This document shows positions 10,298 to 18,193 of a stretch of 64,000 nucleotides of DNA, piece by piece. Within the stretch, counting starts at the first letter, position 1. Each line of letters opens with the position of its first letter. The stretch is from Flavobacterium soli DSM 19725 (lineage in GTDB: Bacteria; Bacteroidota; Bacteroidia; Flavobacteriales; Flavobacteriaceae). The position numbers and the translations under genes are program-made. Location of the stretch: positions 124,001 through 188,000 of the forward strand of contig NZ_AUGO01000009.1 in the NCBI RefSeq assembly GCF_000422705.1, in the 5' to 3' direction. The notes beneath the pieces were generated by a model. It was not told where the DNA came from. It saw only the letters and a program-made list of their open reading frames with translations, and searched no databases.

Positions 10298-10873
10298 ATG
10301 GAAAATATAATCAAGCATTTTGACAAATATCTACCCTTGGACGACAAGGAGAAAGAAGCATTGACAAGTCGTTTGACGGAGCGTAAAATAAAACGTAAAC
10401 AATACATTCTACAAGAGGACGACACTTGCAAGTATTTTAGTTACGTTGTTGAAGGTTGTTTTAAAACTTATGGAGTAGACAATTCTGGCAAAGAACACAA
10501 CCTTCTATTTACTGCCGAGGACGACTGGATTACAGACATTGACAGCTTACACAAAGAGCGACCTTCCAAATTGTTTATTGAGGCAGTTGAACCTTCTGTT
10601 ATACTTCAAATATCTAAAGGCGACCTTTGGTATTTATACACCAATTATCCAAAGTTTGACAGGAACTTCCGAGTAATCATTGAAGACAAATATATTGAAC
10701 TTCAAAATCGACTTCTTCAAACTTTCAGCACAACAGCATACGAACGGTATGAAAGTTTCTTGGAGCAATATCCAAATCTTGCGAACCGATTGCCCAATAC
10801 ACAAATCGCATCTTATCTTGGAATTACTCCAGAATTTCTAAGTAAAATCAGGAACGAGAGAGCAGTCAAATAA
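10298..10873 (+). CDS. Crp/Fnr family transcriptional regulator
   Basis: A 191-residue protein with an N-terminal cyclic-nucleotide-binding-type beta barrel (KYFSYVVEGCFKTYGVDNSGKEH) and a C-terminal helix-turn-helix (NTQIASYLGITPEFLSKIRNE). It lacks the cysteine cluster of Fnr oxygen sensors, so it is the short Bacteroidota type, probably sensing a small ligand or acting through a partner. It stands before the oxidoreductase gene, and a palindrome that could be its operator lies between them (10953-10966). Regulation of that neighbour is inferred. Confidence 0.85.
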   Translation: MENIIKHFDKYLPLDDKEKEALTSRLTERKIKRKQYILQEDDTCKYFSYVVEGCFKTYGVDNSGKEHNLLFTAEDDWITDIDSLHKERPSKLFIEAVEPSVILQISKGDLWYLYTNYPKFDRNFRVIIEDKYIELQNRLLQTFSTTAYERYESFLEQYPNLANRLPNTQIASYLGITPEFLSKIRNERAVK

Positions 10874-10952
10874 AATTACTCTTAATCTACATTAAGACTA
10901 TTTCTTAAACCAGTTTATAGGTGCAGGCTATTCTTTCATCTCATCTTTGTAT

Positions 10953-10966
10953 TGTCAATTTTGACA
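10953..10966. promoter_or_regulatory. Candidate operator for the Crp/Fnr regulator
   Basis: TGTCAATTTTGACA is an inverted repeat of 6-bp arms around TT. A near-consensus -7 element (CATCTTTG, 10942-10949) lies just upstream, so the palindrome would overlap the transcription start of the oxidoreductase gene. This suggests repression, but only position supports it. Confidence 0.4.
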
Positions 10967-10990
10967 TAAAACAAATTCAATACAATAGAT

Positions 10991-11653
10991 ATGAATACTT
11001 CAAAAACAACAGTAGCAGTAATTGGACTTGGCAACATTGGTAAAGCCATTGCAACAAATCTTGTAAAAGGAAATCATTCCGTAATTCTTGCCTCAAGAGA
11101 CAATGAAAAAACAGAAGCATTAGCAGGACAATTAGGCAATCTTGCAATCACCAAAAACATTGCAGATGCAATAAGAGATGCAGATGTTATTATTCCTGCA
11201 ATTTATTTTAATGCCTTAAAAGATTTTTTTAAAACCTTTTCAAAAGAATTGGACGGAAAGGTAATTGTAGATGTATCAAACCCTATTGCTCCAGATGGAA
11301 ATGGTGGCTTCAAAAAAATTATTGGAGAGAGTGAATCTGCTGGAAAAATTCTATCTGATTTAATTCCTAAAAATGCTAAACTAATTAAGGCTTTTGGAAC
11401 CTTAGGTGTTGGTTCACTTTTAAATTCTGCTTTCAATGAACCTGACAAAAAAGTTCTTTTCTATGCTTCTGACAGCACCAACAGCAACTCGCAAATTGAA
11501 GAGCTTATCACAAGCAGTGGTTTTGCACCCTTCAATGTTGGTGGCATAGACCAATCTATCAAAATAGAAGTGTTTGGTGACCTACACGAATTTGGAGCAT
11601 TGGGTAAAACAGTAACACTTTCCGAAGCAAAAAGCAAAGTTTCCCACTCTTAA
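10991..11653 (+). CDS. NAD(P)-binding oxidoreductase, F420-dependent NADP reductase-like
   Basis: A 220-residue Rossmann protein. The dinucleotide-binding motif VIGLGNIGKAIA is near residue 10, followed by SRDNEKTEAL in the position that contacts the NADP phosphate. DVSNPIAPDGNGG and KAFGTLGVGSL match the family named NADPH-dependent F420 reductase. Flavobacteria are not known to make F420, so the real electron partner is unclear. It is 9 bp from the next gene and probably cotranscribed with it. Confidence 0.82.
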   Translation: MNTSKTTVAVIGLGNIGKAIATNLVKGNHSVILASRDNEKTEALAGQLGNLAITKNIADAIRDADVIIPAIYFNALKDFFKTFSKELDGKVIVDVSNPIAPDGNGGFKKIIGESESAGKILSDLIPKNAKLIKAFGTLGVGSLLNSAFNEPDKKVLFYASDSTNSNSQIEELITSSGFAPFNVGGIDQSIKIEVFGDLHEFGALGKTVTLSEAKSKVSHS

Positions 11654-11662
11654 AATAACAAA

Positions 11663-12148
11663 ATGAAACATTTAATAATTTCCGCAATGTTGCTGACAGC
11701 GATAGCATCTTGTCAAAACGAAACAAAAAATCAATCAAACAATTCAACAGAAAACAACATGGAACAATCAACAGAAAAAACTGCAATTGAAAAATTACTT
11801 TTCTCTTATCGTGATGCCTTAAACGCATCAGACGTAACCAAAGTGTTGCCACTTTATACAAACGATGGTGTATTTATGCCTTCAAATGCACCTTCAGCAA
11901 TCGGACAAGAACAAATTAAAGGTTCTTATGAGTTTGTGTTTTCTCAAATTCAGTTGAACATTAAATTTTACATTGACGAAATAGTGGTAAATGGCGACTA
12001 TGCTTTTGCTCGGACAACTTCTAAAGGCACTACCTTAATTCACGCTAACGGAAAAACTGTTGCAGAAGAAAACAGAGAACTATTTGTTCTTCAAAAAACA
12101 AATGAACAATGGAAAATAAGCCGATATATGTTCAACAAAATGAAATAA
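11663..12148 (+). CDS. NTF2-like (SnoaL/SgcJ-type) lipoprotein
   Basis: A 161-residue protein with a lipoprotein signal (MKHLIISAMLLTAIASCQN, Cys near residue 17), then a Ser/Asn/Gln-rich linker, then an NTF2-fold domain: IEKLLFSYRDALNASDVTKVLPLYTNDGVFMPSN, and the late strand REL-FVLQKTNEQWKISRYMFN. Domains of this kind bind small hydrophobic molecules or are used as scaffolds. Function is unknown. The gene ends 16 bp before an attC-like inverse core. Confidence 0.8.
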   Translation: MKHLIISAMLLTAIASCQNETKNQSNNSTENNMEQSTEKTAIEKLLFSYRDALNASDVTKVLPLYTNDGVFMPSNAPSAIGQEQIKGSYEFVFSQIQLNIKFYIDEIVVNGDYAFARTTSKGTTLIHANGKTVAEENRELFVLQKTNEQWKISRYMFNKMK

Positions 12149-12164
12149 ACAGACAAGAAGGGCA

Positions 12165-12301
12165 GCCTATAACAGCCGTTTTGCGCTATTGCGAAATATG
12201 TGCAAAACGGCTGTTTTTCTTTCGCAAGAAATCTTATCTTAGCAGAAAATACGCAGTTCCGAAGCTCGCAACAGACGCAAAGCGGCGAAACGTTATATGC
12301 C
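12165..12301 (+). other. attC-like recombination site 1
   Basis: Left inverse core GCCTATAAC (12165-12173), right core GTTATATGCC (12292-12301), with imperfectly paired inner boxes CCGTTTTGCGC on the left and ACGCAAAGCGGCG on the right. The length of about 137 bp is within the range of long attC sites such as the Vibrio repeats. Inside lies a perfect 11-bp hairpin (12174-12184 with 12202-12212). The layout is that of an integron attC site, but no integrase is in the window. Confidence 0.55.
12174..12222 (+). terminator. Terminator hairpin inside attC-like site 1
   Basis: AGCCGTTTTGC and GCAAAACGGCT are perfectly complementary and are followed by TGTTTTTCTTT, a good Rho-independent terminator for the lipoprotein gene. 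Confidence 0.7.
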
Positions 12302-12306
12302 ATTTT

Positions 12307-13152
12307 ATGAAACTGCTTCTAACGACAATATTTTTTCTATTTTGTTTTCAGAATCTGAAAGCAAGTCCACAATTTCCCGATTATCTAATCGTTGGAAAAG
12401 ACACGCTTTCAATTTACTTTTTACCGCTAAACAAACTTGATTCCTTTAAACAGAAGGAATTGTTTAGAAATTTAGAAATTCATAACGAATACAACGCATC
12501 TTTCAACTTGTGGCGAGGATATCAAGCTTATTGGAAACTTGAAAACAGTAAACTATTCCTAACAGGATTCAAAGACAATCTGCAATCAGAAAACATACTA
12601 AAGGAAACATTTGGCAATAAATACGAAAATGGAAAAGTGTTTGCTGATTGGTTTTCGTCATATTTTGCTGTTGGCAAAGACAAACAACTGAAATGGGACG
12701 GAATTTTCAGTAGAACCTATTTGAAAGAAGAACTTTTTGAATTTGAAAAAGGAGAACTGAAAAATCGAAGTTTAATAGAAAATTATATAAAAATGCCTAA
12801 TGGAATCTCTAGGCTCGAAGACAATCGAAAGTTAATAACTGATACTATTTTCAGTAAAATAAAAGACCTTGCTTGGAAAAAACTTTCAGATTGTGAATGT
12901 GACGATAAATACTGGATTAATATTAACGATAAAGGTAAAATTGACAATATTAGTTTTGTCCCATTTGGAGATAATGAGAATGAAATTAAACAATTCGAAA
13001 AAGTGCATAAAAAGTGCATTAAAAAAATATTCGAACAGACAAAAGATTTACAGTTTGATATTATAAAATGGAATGGAAAACCATATAAACAGAGAATTGA
13101 ATTTGAAATCTTTTATACTGTAGAAGGGAAGCTTGAAAATTGGAGCGAATAA
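12307..13152 (+). CDS. Secreted hypothetical protein (cassette B)
   Basis: A 281-residue protein with a signal peptide (MKLLLTTIFFLFCFQNLKAS). I do not recognise the family. It is rich in aromatic and charged residues (WRGYQAYWKLENSKLFLTGF). A later stretch DCECDDKYWININDKGKI is followed by KCIKKIF. The frame is open further upstream to 12109, but that part runs through the attC-like site and the signal peptide fixes the start at 12307. It is the only gene between core sites at 12292 and 13275, ending 4 bp before the next inverse core, as integron cassette genes do. Confidence 0.72.
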   Translation: MKLLLTTIFFLFCFQNLKASPQFPDYLIVGKDTLSIYFLPLNKLDSFKQKELFRNLEIHNEYNASFNLWRGYQAYWKLENSKLFLTGFKDNLQSENILKETFGNKYENGKVFADWFSSYFAVGKDKQLKWDGIFSRTYLKEELFEFEKGELKNRSLIENYIKMPNGISRLEDNRKLITDTIFSKIKDLAWKKLSDCECDDKYWININDKGKIDNISFVPFGDNENEIKQFEKVHKKCIKKIFEQTKDLQFDIIKWNGKPYKQRIEFEIFYTVEGKLENWSE

Positions 13153-13155
13153 AAC

Positions 13156-13284
13156 GGCATATAACAACGGTTTTGCGCAATAGCTAATTTGTCTTTCTTG
13201 GAAAATACTCTGAACTTCAATATTTCTTATTACATTTTTTGCTAACTTGTCGCTACTGCGCAAAGCCGCGGCACGTTATACATT
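13156..13284 (+). other. attC-like recombination site 2
   Basis: Left inverse core GGCATATAAC (13156-13165), right core GTTATACATT (13275-13284). The inner boxes GGTTTTGCGCAATAGC (13169-13184) and GCTACTGCGCAAAGCC (13252-13267) are complementary at 14 of 16 positions. GGCATATAA is the exact reverse complement of TTATATGCC at the start of the same cassette (12293-12301). This is the clearest attC-like site of the region. Confidence 0.6.
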
Positions 13285-13302
13285 ATTCAAAAAGACTACA
13301 AA

Positions 13303-13965
13303 TTGCAGACAACAAAACAAGAATATAGGAAATTTTTAAACGACAATTTCAAAGGGTTAAGACTAAGAAAACCTTTATTCTATAGTTGGGACTTCGGAAT
13401 ACGTTTTGACTTACAAATGGGCGAAACTGATACAGACGAATATTTTGAGGAGGTTGCAAGACGAGCTTCAACAATTTTCCAAACTGCATTTGATAATTCT
13501 GACCAAGTGTTTTTAGTTTTTATAGACTACAAATACAAACGAAGAAAAATCAGATTTTCAAACTTTACATTTAAGCAAATCGACAATCTTTCTAAGAATG
13601 AGGTTAGCTTTTCAAAAGAACATCGCCTTTACGAACCTGGAGATAAATTTGACATAAGAAACATTGCCATTATTAAATTAACGCCTGACAGAATAAACCA
13701 TAAAAACATCCTCACGGCAATTGGACATACAGATTTTGGGGCAAGACAACCAAGGCTTGAGCAAAACAGTTTTTATACGGCGAAAGAAGTTTACTTTATA
13801 AACATAGACAAGAAACTCATCTTTCATATGTATGACGACAGGGGACTGGATATTATCGCAGCTGACAAAGAAATATTAAGACCTATCTATAAAAAGCATA
13901 ATAACTGGATACTTGACTATGACAGAAAAAAGATTGACAGACATTTCAAAAAAAACGTTCTGTAA
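13303..13965 (+). CDS. DUF3885 domain-containing protein
   Basis: A 220-residue cytoplasmic protein that fits DUF3885: SWDFGIRFDL near the N-terminus, EVARRASTIFQTAF, then VYFINIDKKLIFHMYDDRGLDIIA and the final NNWILDYDRKKID. The function of this domain is not known. No ATG is available; TTG 13303 is the most likely start. It lies between attC-like site 2 and a degenerate third site. Confidence 0.75.
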   Translation: MQTTKQEYRKFLNDNFKGLRLRKPLFYSWDFGIRFDLQMGETDTDEYFEEVARRASTIFQTAFDNSDQVFLVFIDYKYKRRKIRFSNFTFKQIDNLSKNEVSFSKEHRLYEPGDKFDIRNIAIIKLTPDRINHKNILTAIGHTDFGARQPRLEQNSFYTAKEVYFINIDKKLIFHMYDDRGLDIIAADKEILRPIYKKHNNWILDYDRKKIDRHFKKNVL

Positions 13966-14038
13966 TAACTATAATAAATTGGAATTTCAACGCTTAAATG
14001 AAGCTTTCAGCTACTTGTAACGATAAAACGTTACTAAT
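13961..14038 (+). other. Degenerate attC-like site 3
   Basis: TGTAATAAC at 13961-13969 resembles the inverse core expected for this cassette (AATGTATAAC) with one inserted base. On the right, CAGCTACTTG then AAACGTTACTAAT (core G at 14030) resembles the right half of site 2. The inner palindrome is largely lost, so this is a weak call. Confidence 0.3.
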
Positions 14039-14050
14039 TATAAAACAGAT

Positions 14051-14338
14051 ATGATATTTTGCATAGATAATTATAGTGATCCGAAAGAAATTTTAGTTTA
14101 TGATTCCATAGACGAACTTACTAATAGGGTTGAATGGCAAGACATCTTGGATAAAGGAATAACAAATATAGATGTCGACGGTAAGATTTATGAGTGGGAC
14201 GACAACAAAAAATCTGAATATGGAAGCCTTTATGGTTACTCAATGAAAGTAGTAGGAACAAATATAGACTTGGCAAATAAATGTTTTCTGACTTACGAAA
14301 AACTCAACAGACCCGTTGAGTTTTTGCTTGACGAATAA
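14051..14338 (+). CDS. Hypothetical protein
   Basis: A 95-residue acidic protein (MIFCIDNYSDPKEILVYDS...VEFLLDE) without signal peptide or membrane segment. I do not recognise it. Its short size and position at the end of the cassette-like region suggest another accessory gene. Confidence 0.6.
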   Translation: MIFCIDNYSDPKEILVYDSIDELTNRVEWQDILDKGITNIDVDGKIYEWDDNKKSEYGSLYGYSMKVVGTNIDLANKCFLTYEKLNRPVEFLLDE

Positions 14339-14456
14339 ACTAATTGAAACACAGATATTTTTACGGATATGAACATAAAAACAAACAGTTGATTTTTATC
14401 TGGATATTGAATAAATGTAAATAATAAAATTAATTTAACCACAAACACCTCCAACC

Positions 14457-14822
14457 ATGTCCATCGAAAAAATAAAAATTGAGGAAAAATTATCGCTGTT
14501 TGATGATTATTGGAATCCGAGAATCATTGGGGAACTCAACAATCAACACGTGAAAATTGTAAAATTGAAAGGTGAGTTTGTTTGGCACAAGCACGATAAG
14601 GAGGATGAAATGTTTCTGGTTATAAGTGGGACTCTGAAAATAGAATTTAGGGATAAGGTTGTAGAACTAAAACCAAATGAATTTATAATCGTTCCAAGAG
14701 GTGTTGAGCATAAACCTGTTGCGGAAGAGGAAGTTTCGGTGATGCTTTTTGAACCCAAAACCACCTTAAATACAGGTGATGCAAAAAGCGAATTGACAAG
14801 GGAAAACCTCGAAAAGATTTAG
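14457..14822 (+). CDS. Cupin-domain protein
   Basis: A 121-residue single-domain cupin. Motif 1 is visible as FVWHKHDKEDEMFLVISGTLKIEF (His-x-His and Glu metal ligands) and motif 2 as PRGVEHKPVAEEE. Small cupins of this type bind a divalent metal; the reaction or ligand is unknown. Confidence 0.85.
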   Translation: MSIEKIKIEEKLSLFDDYWNPRIIGELNNQHVKIVKLKGEFVWHKHDKEDEMFLVISGTLKIEFRDKVVELKPNEFIIVPRGVEHKPVAEEEVSVMLFEPKTTLNTGDAKSELTRENLEKI

Positions 14823-14826
14823 AAAC

Positions 14827-15228
14827 CTAATTATGCTGCTCCTTGAAAGCATCAAACAATGCCTTTGGATTGATAATTCTGTTTGGAGAACACTTAATCA
14901 AGTCTAACACACGCTTTGTTGCAGCAGGATTCAATCCCATATTAATCGCCATTTCCTTGATCGCGATTTCTTCTTTTTCATGCAGTTCACCATCAATGTG
15001 CATCAATAAAGCCAATCGGTAGAATTGCTGGATGCGTTGAATTTCAGATTTGATGACATTTGTTGGAAGTTCCTTATGGAACAAATCGTTGAATTCGGCT
15101 TTTTCAATCTTGAGTTCACACGCCACGAGATATAAAAATTGGTATTCCCTTTCGTGCAAACGACCATCCACAATGGAAAAAGCAATCATTTCGGCCAATA
15201 AACTTAATTTTTCCTGATGGGTATTCAT
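14827..15228 (-). CDS. TerB-like protein
   Basis: A 133-residue all-helical protein of the TerB-like kind: LLAEMIAFSIVDGRLHEREYQFLYLVACEL followed by LLMHIDGELHEKEEIAIKEMAINMGL. The two acidic DGxLxExE motifs are the metal-binding pattern of TerB domains. Role unknown. It is transcribed opposite to the cupin gene, with 4 bp between the stops. Confidence 0.7.
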   Translation of the reverse strand: MNTHQEKLSLLAEMIAFSIVDGRLHEREYQFLYLVACELKIEKAEFNDLFHKELPTNVIKSEIQRIQQFYRLALLMHIDGELHEKEEIAIKEMAINMGLNPAATKRVLDLIKCSPNRIINPKALFDAFKEQHN

Positions 15229-15282
15229 GAATTTGTTATTTTTAGCTAAAATATTCTTTTTATATCAAAACACAAAATCTTC

Positions 15283-16083
15283 ATGATACGACTGCTGGTT
15301 TTTTCGATTATTATTTTGCTCGTTACCTTAAAACTGAATGCTCAAGAAAGTACGCTTTCCAAGAATGTTTCTACTTTCGTGATCGAAGCACCTGAACTTC
15401 AGACCCAAAAGAAAATATGGCTGTATCTGCCCGAAGATTATCAAACCTCAGACAAAAAATATCCTGTAATCTACATGCACGATGCCCAGAATTTATTTGA
15501 CAAGAAAACATCCTTTGCAGGAGAATGGGAAGTGGATGAAACGCTGGACAGCCTAAAAGCACAGGTAATCGTGGTAGGAATTGAACATGGAAATGACAAG
15601 CGTTTGGAAGAACTCACGCCTTTTACGAATGAAAAATACGGTGGCGGAAAGGGTGATGCTTATTTGGAATTTATTGTAAATACTCTAAAACCGCATATCG
15701 ACAAAACCTACAGGACGAAAACCAAAGCCAAGAATACTGCAATTTTCGGCAGTTCACTTGGCGGATTGATTTCTTTCTATGCCGTTTTGAAATACCCGAA
15801 AGTGTTTGGAAAAGCAGGTGTCTTCTCGCCTTCCTTTTGGTTTTCGGACAAAATTTATTCGTATATGGAGAAATCCGATAAGGTTAATGCCAAAATTTAT
15901 TTCTTATGTGGCGATAAGGAAAGCGACGATATGGTTCCCGATTTAAAGAAAATGGAAACCTTATTGGACCGAAACCGTTGCTATTGCTTGAATTTGAACA
16001 AGACCGTGATCATAGAAGACGGTCAACATAATGAAAAATTATGGCGGGAAGGTTTCAAAAACGCTTATCTTTGGCTTTTTTAA
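15283..16083 (+). CDS. Secreted esterase-like alpha/beta hydrolase
   Basis: A 266-residue protein with a signal peptide (MIRLLVFSIIILLVTLKLNAQ). It belongs to the esterase-D-like family: PVIYMHDAQNLFD, the nucleophile elbow IFGSSLGGLISFY near residue 157, LCGDKESDD for the acid, and the His in EDGQHNEKLW. The protein is probably periplasmic. Known relatives cleave ester bonds of siderophores or feruloyl groups; the substrate is not known here. Confidence 0.85.
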   Translation: MIRLLVFSIIILLVTLKLNAQESTLSKNVSTFVIEAPELQTQKKIWLYLPEDYQTSDKKYPVIYMHDAQNLFDKKTSFAGEWEVDETLDSLKAQVIVVGIEHGNDKRLEELTPFTNEKYGGGKGDAYLEFIVNTLKPHIDKTYRTKTKAKNTAIFGSSLGGLISFYAVLKYPKVFGKAGVFSPSFWFSDKIYSYMEKSDKVNAKIYFLCGDKESDDMVPDLKKMETLLDRNRCYCLNLNKTVIIEDGQHNEKLWREGFKNAYLWLF

Positions 16084-16132
16084 TGGTTTATGTTGTTGAT
16101 TATAAAACATAAACTTCAAATACAATTATCTT

Positions 16133-16555
16133 ATGAACAATAATGACGTTTTTAAAAAGCTTCGTGTGGCACTTCAACTACGCGACGAACAAATCATAGA
16201 AATCCTTGCATTGGTTGATTTCCGTATGGAAAAACCAGAATTGAATGCGCTTTTCAGAGCTCAAGATCACCCTAATTTTATGGAATGTGGCGATCAAGTT
16301 TTACGTAATTTCTTGAACGGATTGATCATTCACTTGAGAGGAACCAAGGAAGAGCCTAAAAATGCAATGGATGTCATCAATAAAAACAGAGACGAAGTAA
16401 AAGCACGACTTTCATCTGACAAGCCAAAATCAACAGGTGCTCCAAAAACTTTTACAAAGAAAAAACCAGCTTCAAACCCTAAATCAAGAGAGAAAAAACC
16501 AGCTCCAAAGGTTCAGGTTGTGGAGAAAGTGCAATACAAAAATGGTAAGAAATAG
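16133..16555 (+). CDS. DUF1456 family protein (YehS-like)
   Basis: A 140-residue protein with two repeated helical units: NNNDVFKKLRVALQLRDEQIIEILALVDF and the segment around DQVLRNFLNGLIIHLRG. This is the DUF1456/YehS layout, of unknown function. The last 45 residues are a Lys/Pro-rich basic tail (SNPKSREKKPAPK), which could bind nucleic acid. The next gene starts 23 bp downstream. Confidence 0.85.
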   Translation: MNNNDVFKKLRVALQLRDEQIIEILALVDFRMEKPELNALFRAQDHPNFMECGDQVLRNFLNGLIIHLRGTKEEPKNAMDVINKNRDEVKARLSSDKPKSTGAPKTFTKKKPASNPKSREKKPAPKVQVVEKVQYKNGKK

Positions 16556-16578
16556 GCAGATCTTAATTCTTATTCGAA

Positions 16579-17397
16579 ATGAAAAAAATAGTATTTATAG
16601 TGTTTCTTGTTGCTTTTTCCTTATCAGCGAAAGCACAAGAAATAAAATATCAGACTCAGGAAAATATTCACTATTACAGTGAAGCTATCCAGAAAAGTGA
16701 TGCGTATTTGAAGGAAAGATGTGTCCTTGACCTCTATTATCCTGAAAACACTAAAGATTTCCCAACCGTTATTTGGTTTCACGGTGGCGGATTGACACAG
16801 GGTGAAAAGGAAATTCCAGAAGCTTTGACCAAAAAAGGAATTGCTGTTATTGGTGTGAATTACCGATTAAGTCCCAAAATAAAATCTCCTAAATACATCG
16901 AAGATGCTGCAGCCGCTGTAGCTTGGGCTTTCGCCAATATTGAAAAATATGGCGGCAATCGTTCCAAGATTTTTGTTTCGGGACATTCAGCCGGAGGATA
17001 TTTGGCGATGATGGTAGGCTTGGATAAAAAATGGCTTGCCAAAAATAATATTGATGCCAATGCTATTGCTGGATTGATTCCGTTTAGTGGACAGACGATC
17101 ACACATTTCAATATCCGACAGGAAGAAAACATTCCGGAAACCCAGCCAACGATTGATGAATTTGCACCGCTTTTTCACGTTCGAGCCGATGCTCCACCCC
17201 TGCTTTTAATTACGGGAGATCGGGAACTTGAAATGTTGGGAAGATATGAAGAGAATGCCTACATGATGCGAATGATGAAAGTTGTTGGACATAAGGAAAC
17301 CAAACTTTTAGAACTTGATGGCTATAACCACGGAATGGCTGAACCTGCTTTTCCGTTGTTGTTGAATGAAATTAAGAGAATAACTTCCAAGAAATAA
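16579..17397 (+). CDS. Secreted alpha/beta hydrolase, carboxylesterase-like
   Basis: A 272-residue protein with signal peptide (MKKIVFIVFLVAFSLSAKAQ). Landmarks of the esterase/lipase family: oxyanion-hole WFHGGGLTQG, nucleophile elbow VSGHSAGGYLA near residue 138, acid in LITGDRELEM, and the His in DGYNHGMAEP. It starts 23 bp after DUF1456 and is followed by an SGNH hydrolase, so the three may be one transcript. Confidence 0.87.
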   Translation: MKKIVFIVFLVAFSLSAKAQEIKYQTQENIHYYSEAIQKSDAYLKERCVLDLYYPENTKDFPTVIWFHGGGLTQGEKEIPEALTKKGIAVIGVNYRLSPKIKSPKYIEDAAAAVAWAFANIEKYGGNRSKIFVSGHSAGGYLAMMVGLDKKWLAKNNIDANAIAGLIPFSGQTITHFNIRQEENIPETQPTIDEFAPLFHVRADAPPLLLITGDRELEMLGRYEENAYMMRMMKVVGHKETKLLELDGYNHGMAEPAFPLLLNEIKRITSKK

Positions 17398-17415
17398 CTT
17401 TTGAATTGGTTTAGT

Positions 17416-18087
17416 ATGAAAAAATCAATCGCTCTTATCATCCTAATTTTTTCTTTGTTTATGGGTAAAAATGCCATTGCTCAAGATTGGCCCAACCTCA
17501 ATCGTTATGCTCAAGAAAATGAAAAGCTTCAATCTGTTTCAAATGAAAACCGAGTAGTTTTTATGGGAAATTCCATCACTGAAGGTTGGCTCACGCATGA
17601 TCCTGATTTTTTTGCTGGAAAGCCATACATCAATAGAGGGATTGGCGGACAAACAACACCACAAATGCTGTTGCGTTTTCGTGCAGATGTCATCAACTTG
17701 AAGCCAAAAACTGTGGTTATTCTTGCAGGAATTAATGATATTGCAGGAAATACTGGACCTTCTACTTTGGAAATGATTCTGAATAATATCATTTCGATGG
17801 CTGAATTGGCTAAAGCCAATAACATACAAGTTATTCTCTGTTCGGTTTTGCCAGCCAATAATTTCTATTGGAATCCAGGAACAAAACCCGCAGAAAAAGT
17901 CATTGCCTTAAACCAGATGATTAAAGATTATGCAAAAGCGAATAACATTCCTTTTGTAGATTATCATACACCGATGAAAGATGAAGAAGATGGATTGAAA
18001 AAAGAATATGGTCCGGATGGTGTTCATCCAAATTTGGAAGGTTATAAATTCATGGCTTCCATACTTAATACATTTCTTGAAAAATAA
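17416..18087 (+). CDS. Secreted SGNH/GDSL-family hydrolase
   Basis: A 223-residue protein with signal peptide (MKKSIALIILIFSLFMGKNAIAQ). The four SGNH blocks are present: VVFMGNSITEGW (block I, Ser), RGIGGQTTPQML (block II, Gly), VILAGINDIAGN (block III, Asn) and DGVHPNLEGY (block V, Asp/His). Relatives include acetylxylan and rhamnogalacturonan acetyl esterases. I chose ATG 17416 over the upstream TTG because it begins the signal peptide. The stop is followed by a bidirectional terminator. Confidence 0.88.
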   Translation: MKKSIALIILIFSLFMGKNAIAQDWPNLNRYAQENEKLQSVSNENRVVFMGNSITEGWLTHDPDFFAGKPYINRGIGGQTTPQMLLRFRADVINLKPKTVVILAGINDIAGNTGPSTLEMILNNIISMAELAKANNIQVILCSVLPANNFYWNPGTKPAEKVIALNQMIKDYAKANNIPFVDYHTPMKDEEDGLKKEYGPDGVHPNLEGYKFMASILNTFLEK

Positions 18088-18107
18088 TAATCCTTCTCGA
18101 TAATAAA

Positions 18108-18141
18108 CAAAAAATCCCAAGCTTTCACTTGGGATTTTTTT
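18108..18141. terminator. Bidirectional terminator between SGNH hydrolase and sucC
   Basis: AAATCCCAAG pairs with CTTGGGATTT around CTTTCA, with A-run before and T-run after, between convergent genes. Confidence 0.85.
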
Positions 18142-18193
18142 ATAATCAAGGTACTAGAAATAATTTGAACACTATAACTAATACGTTTTACTC

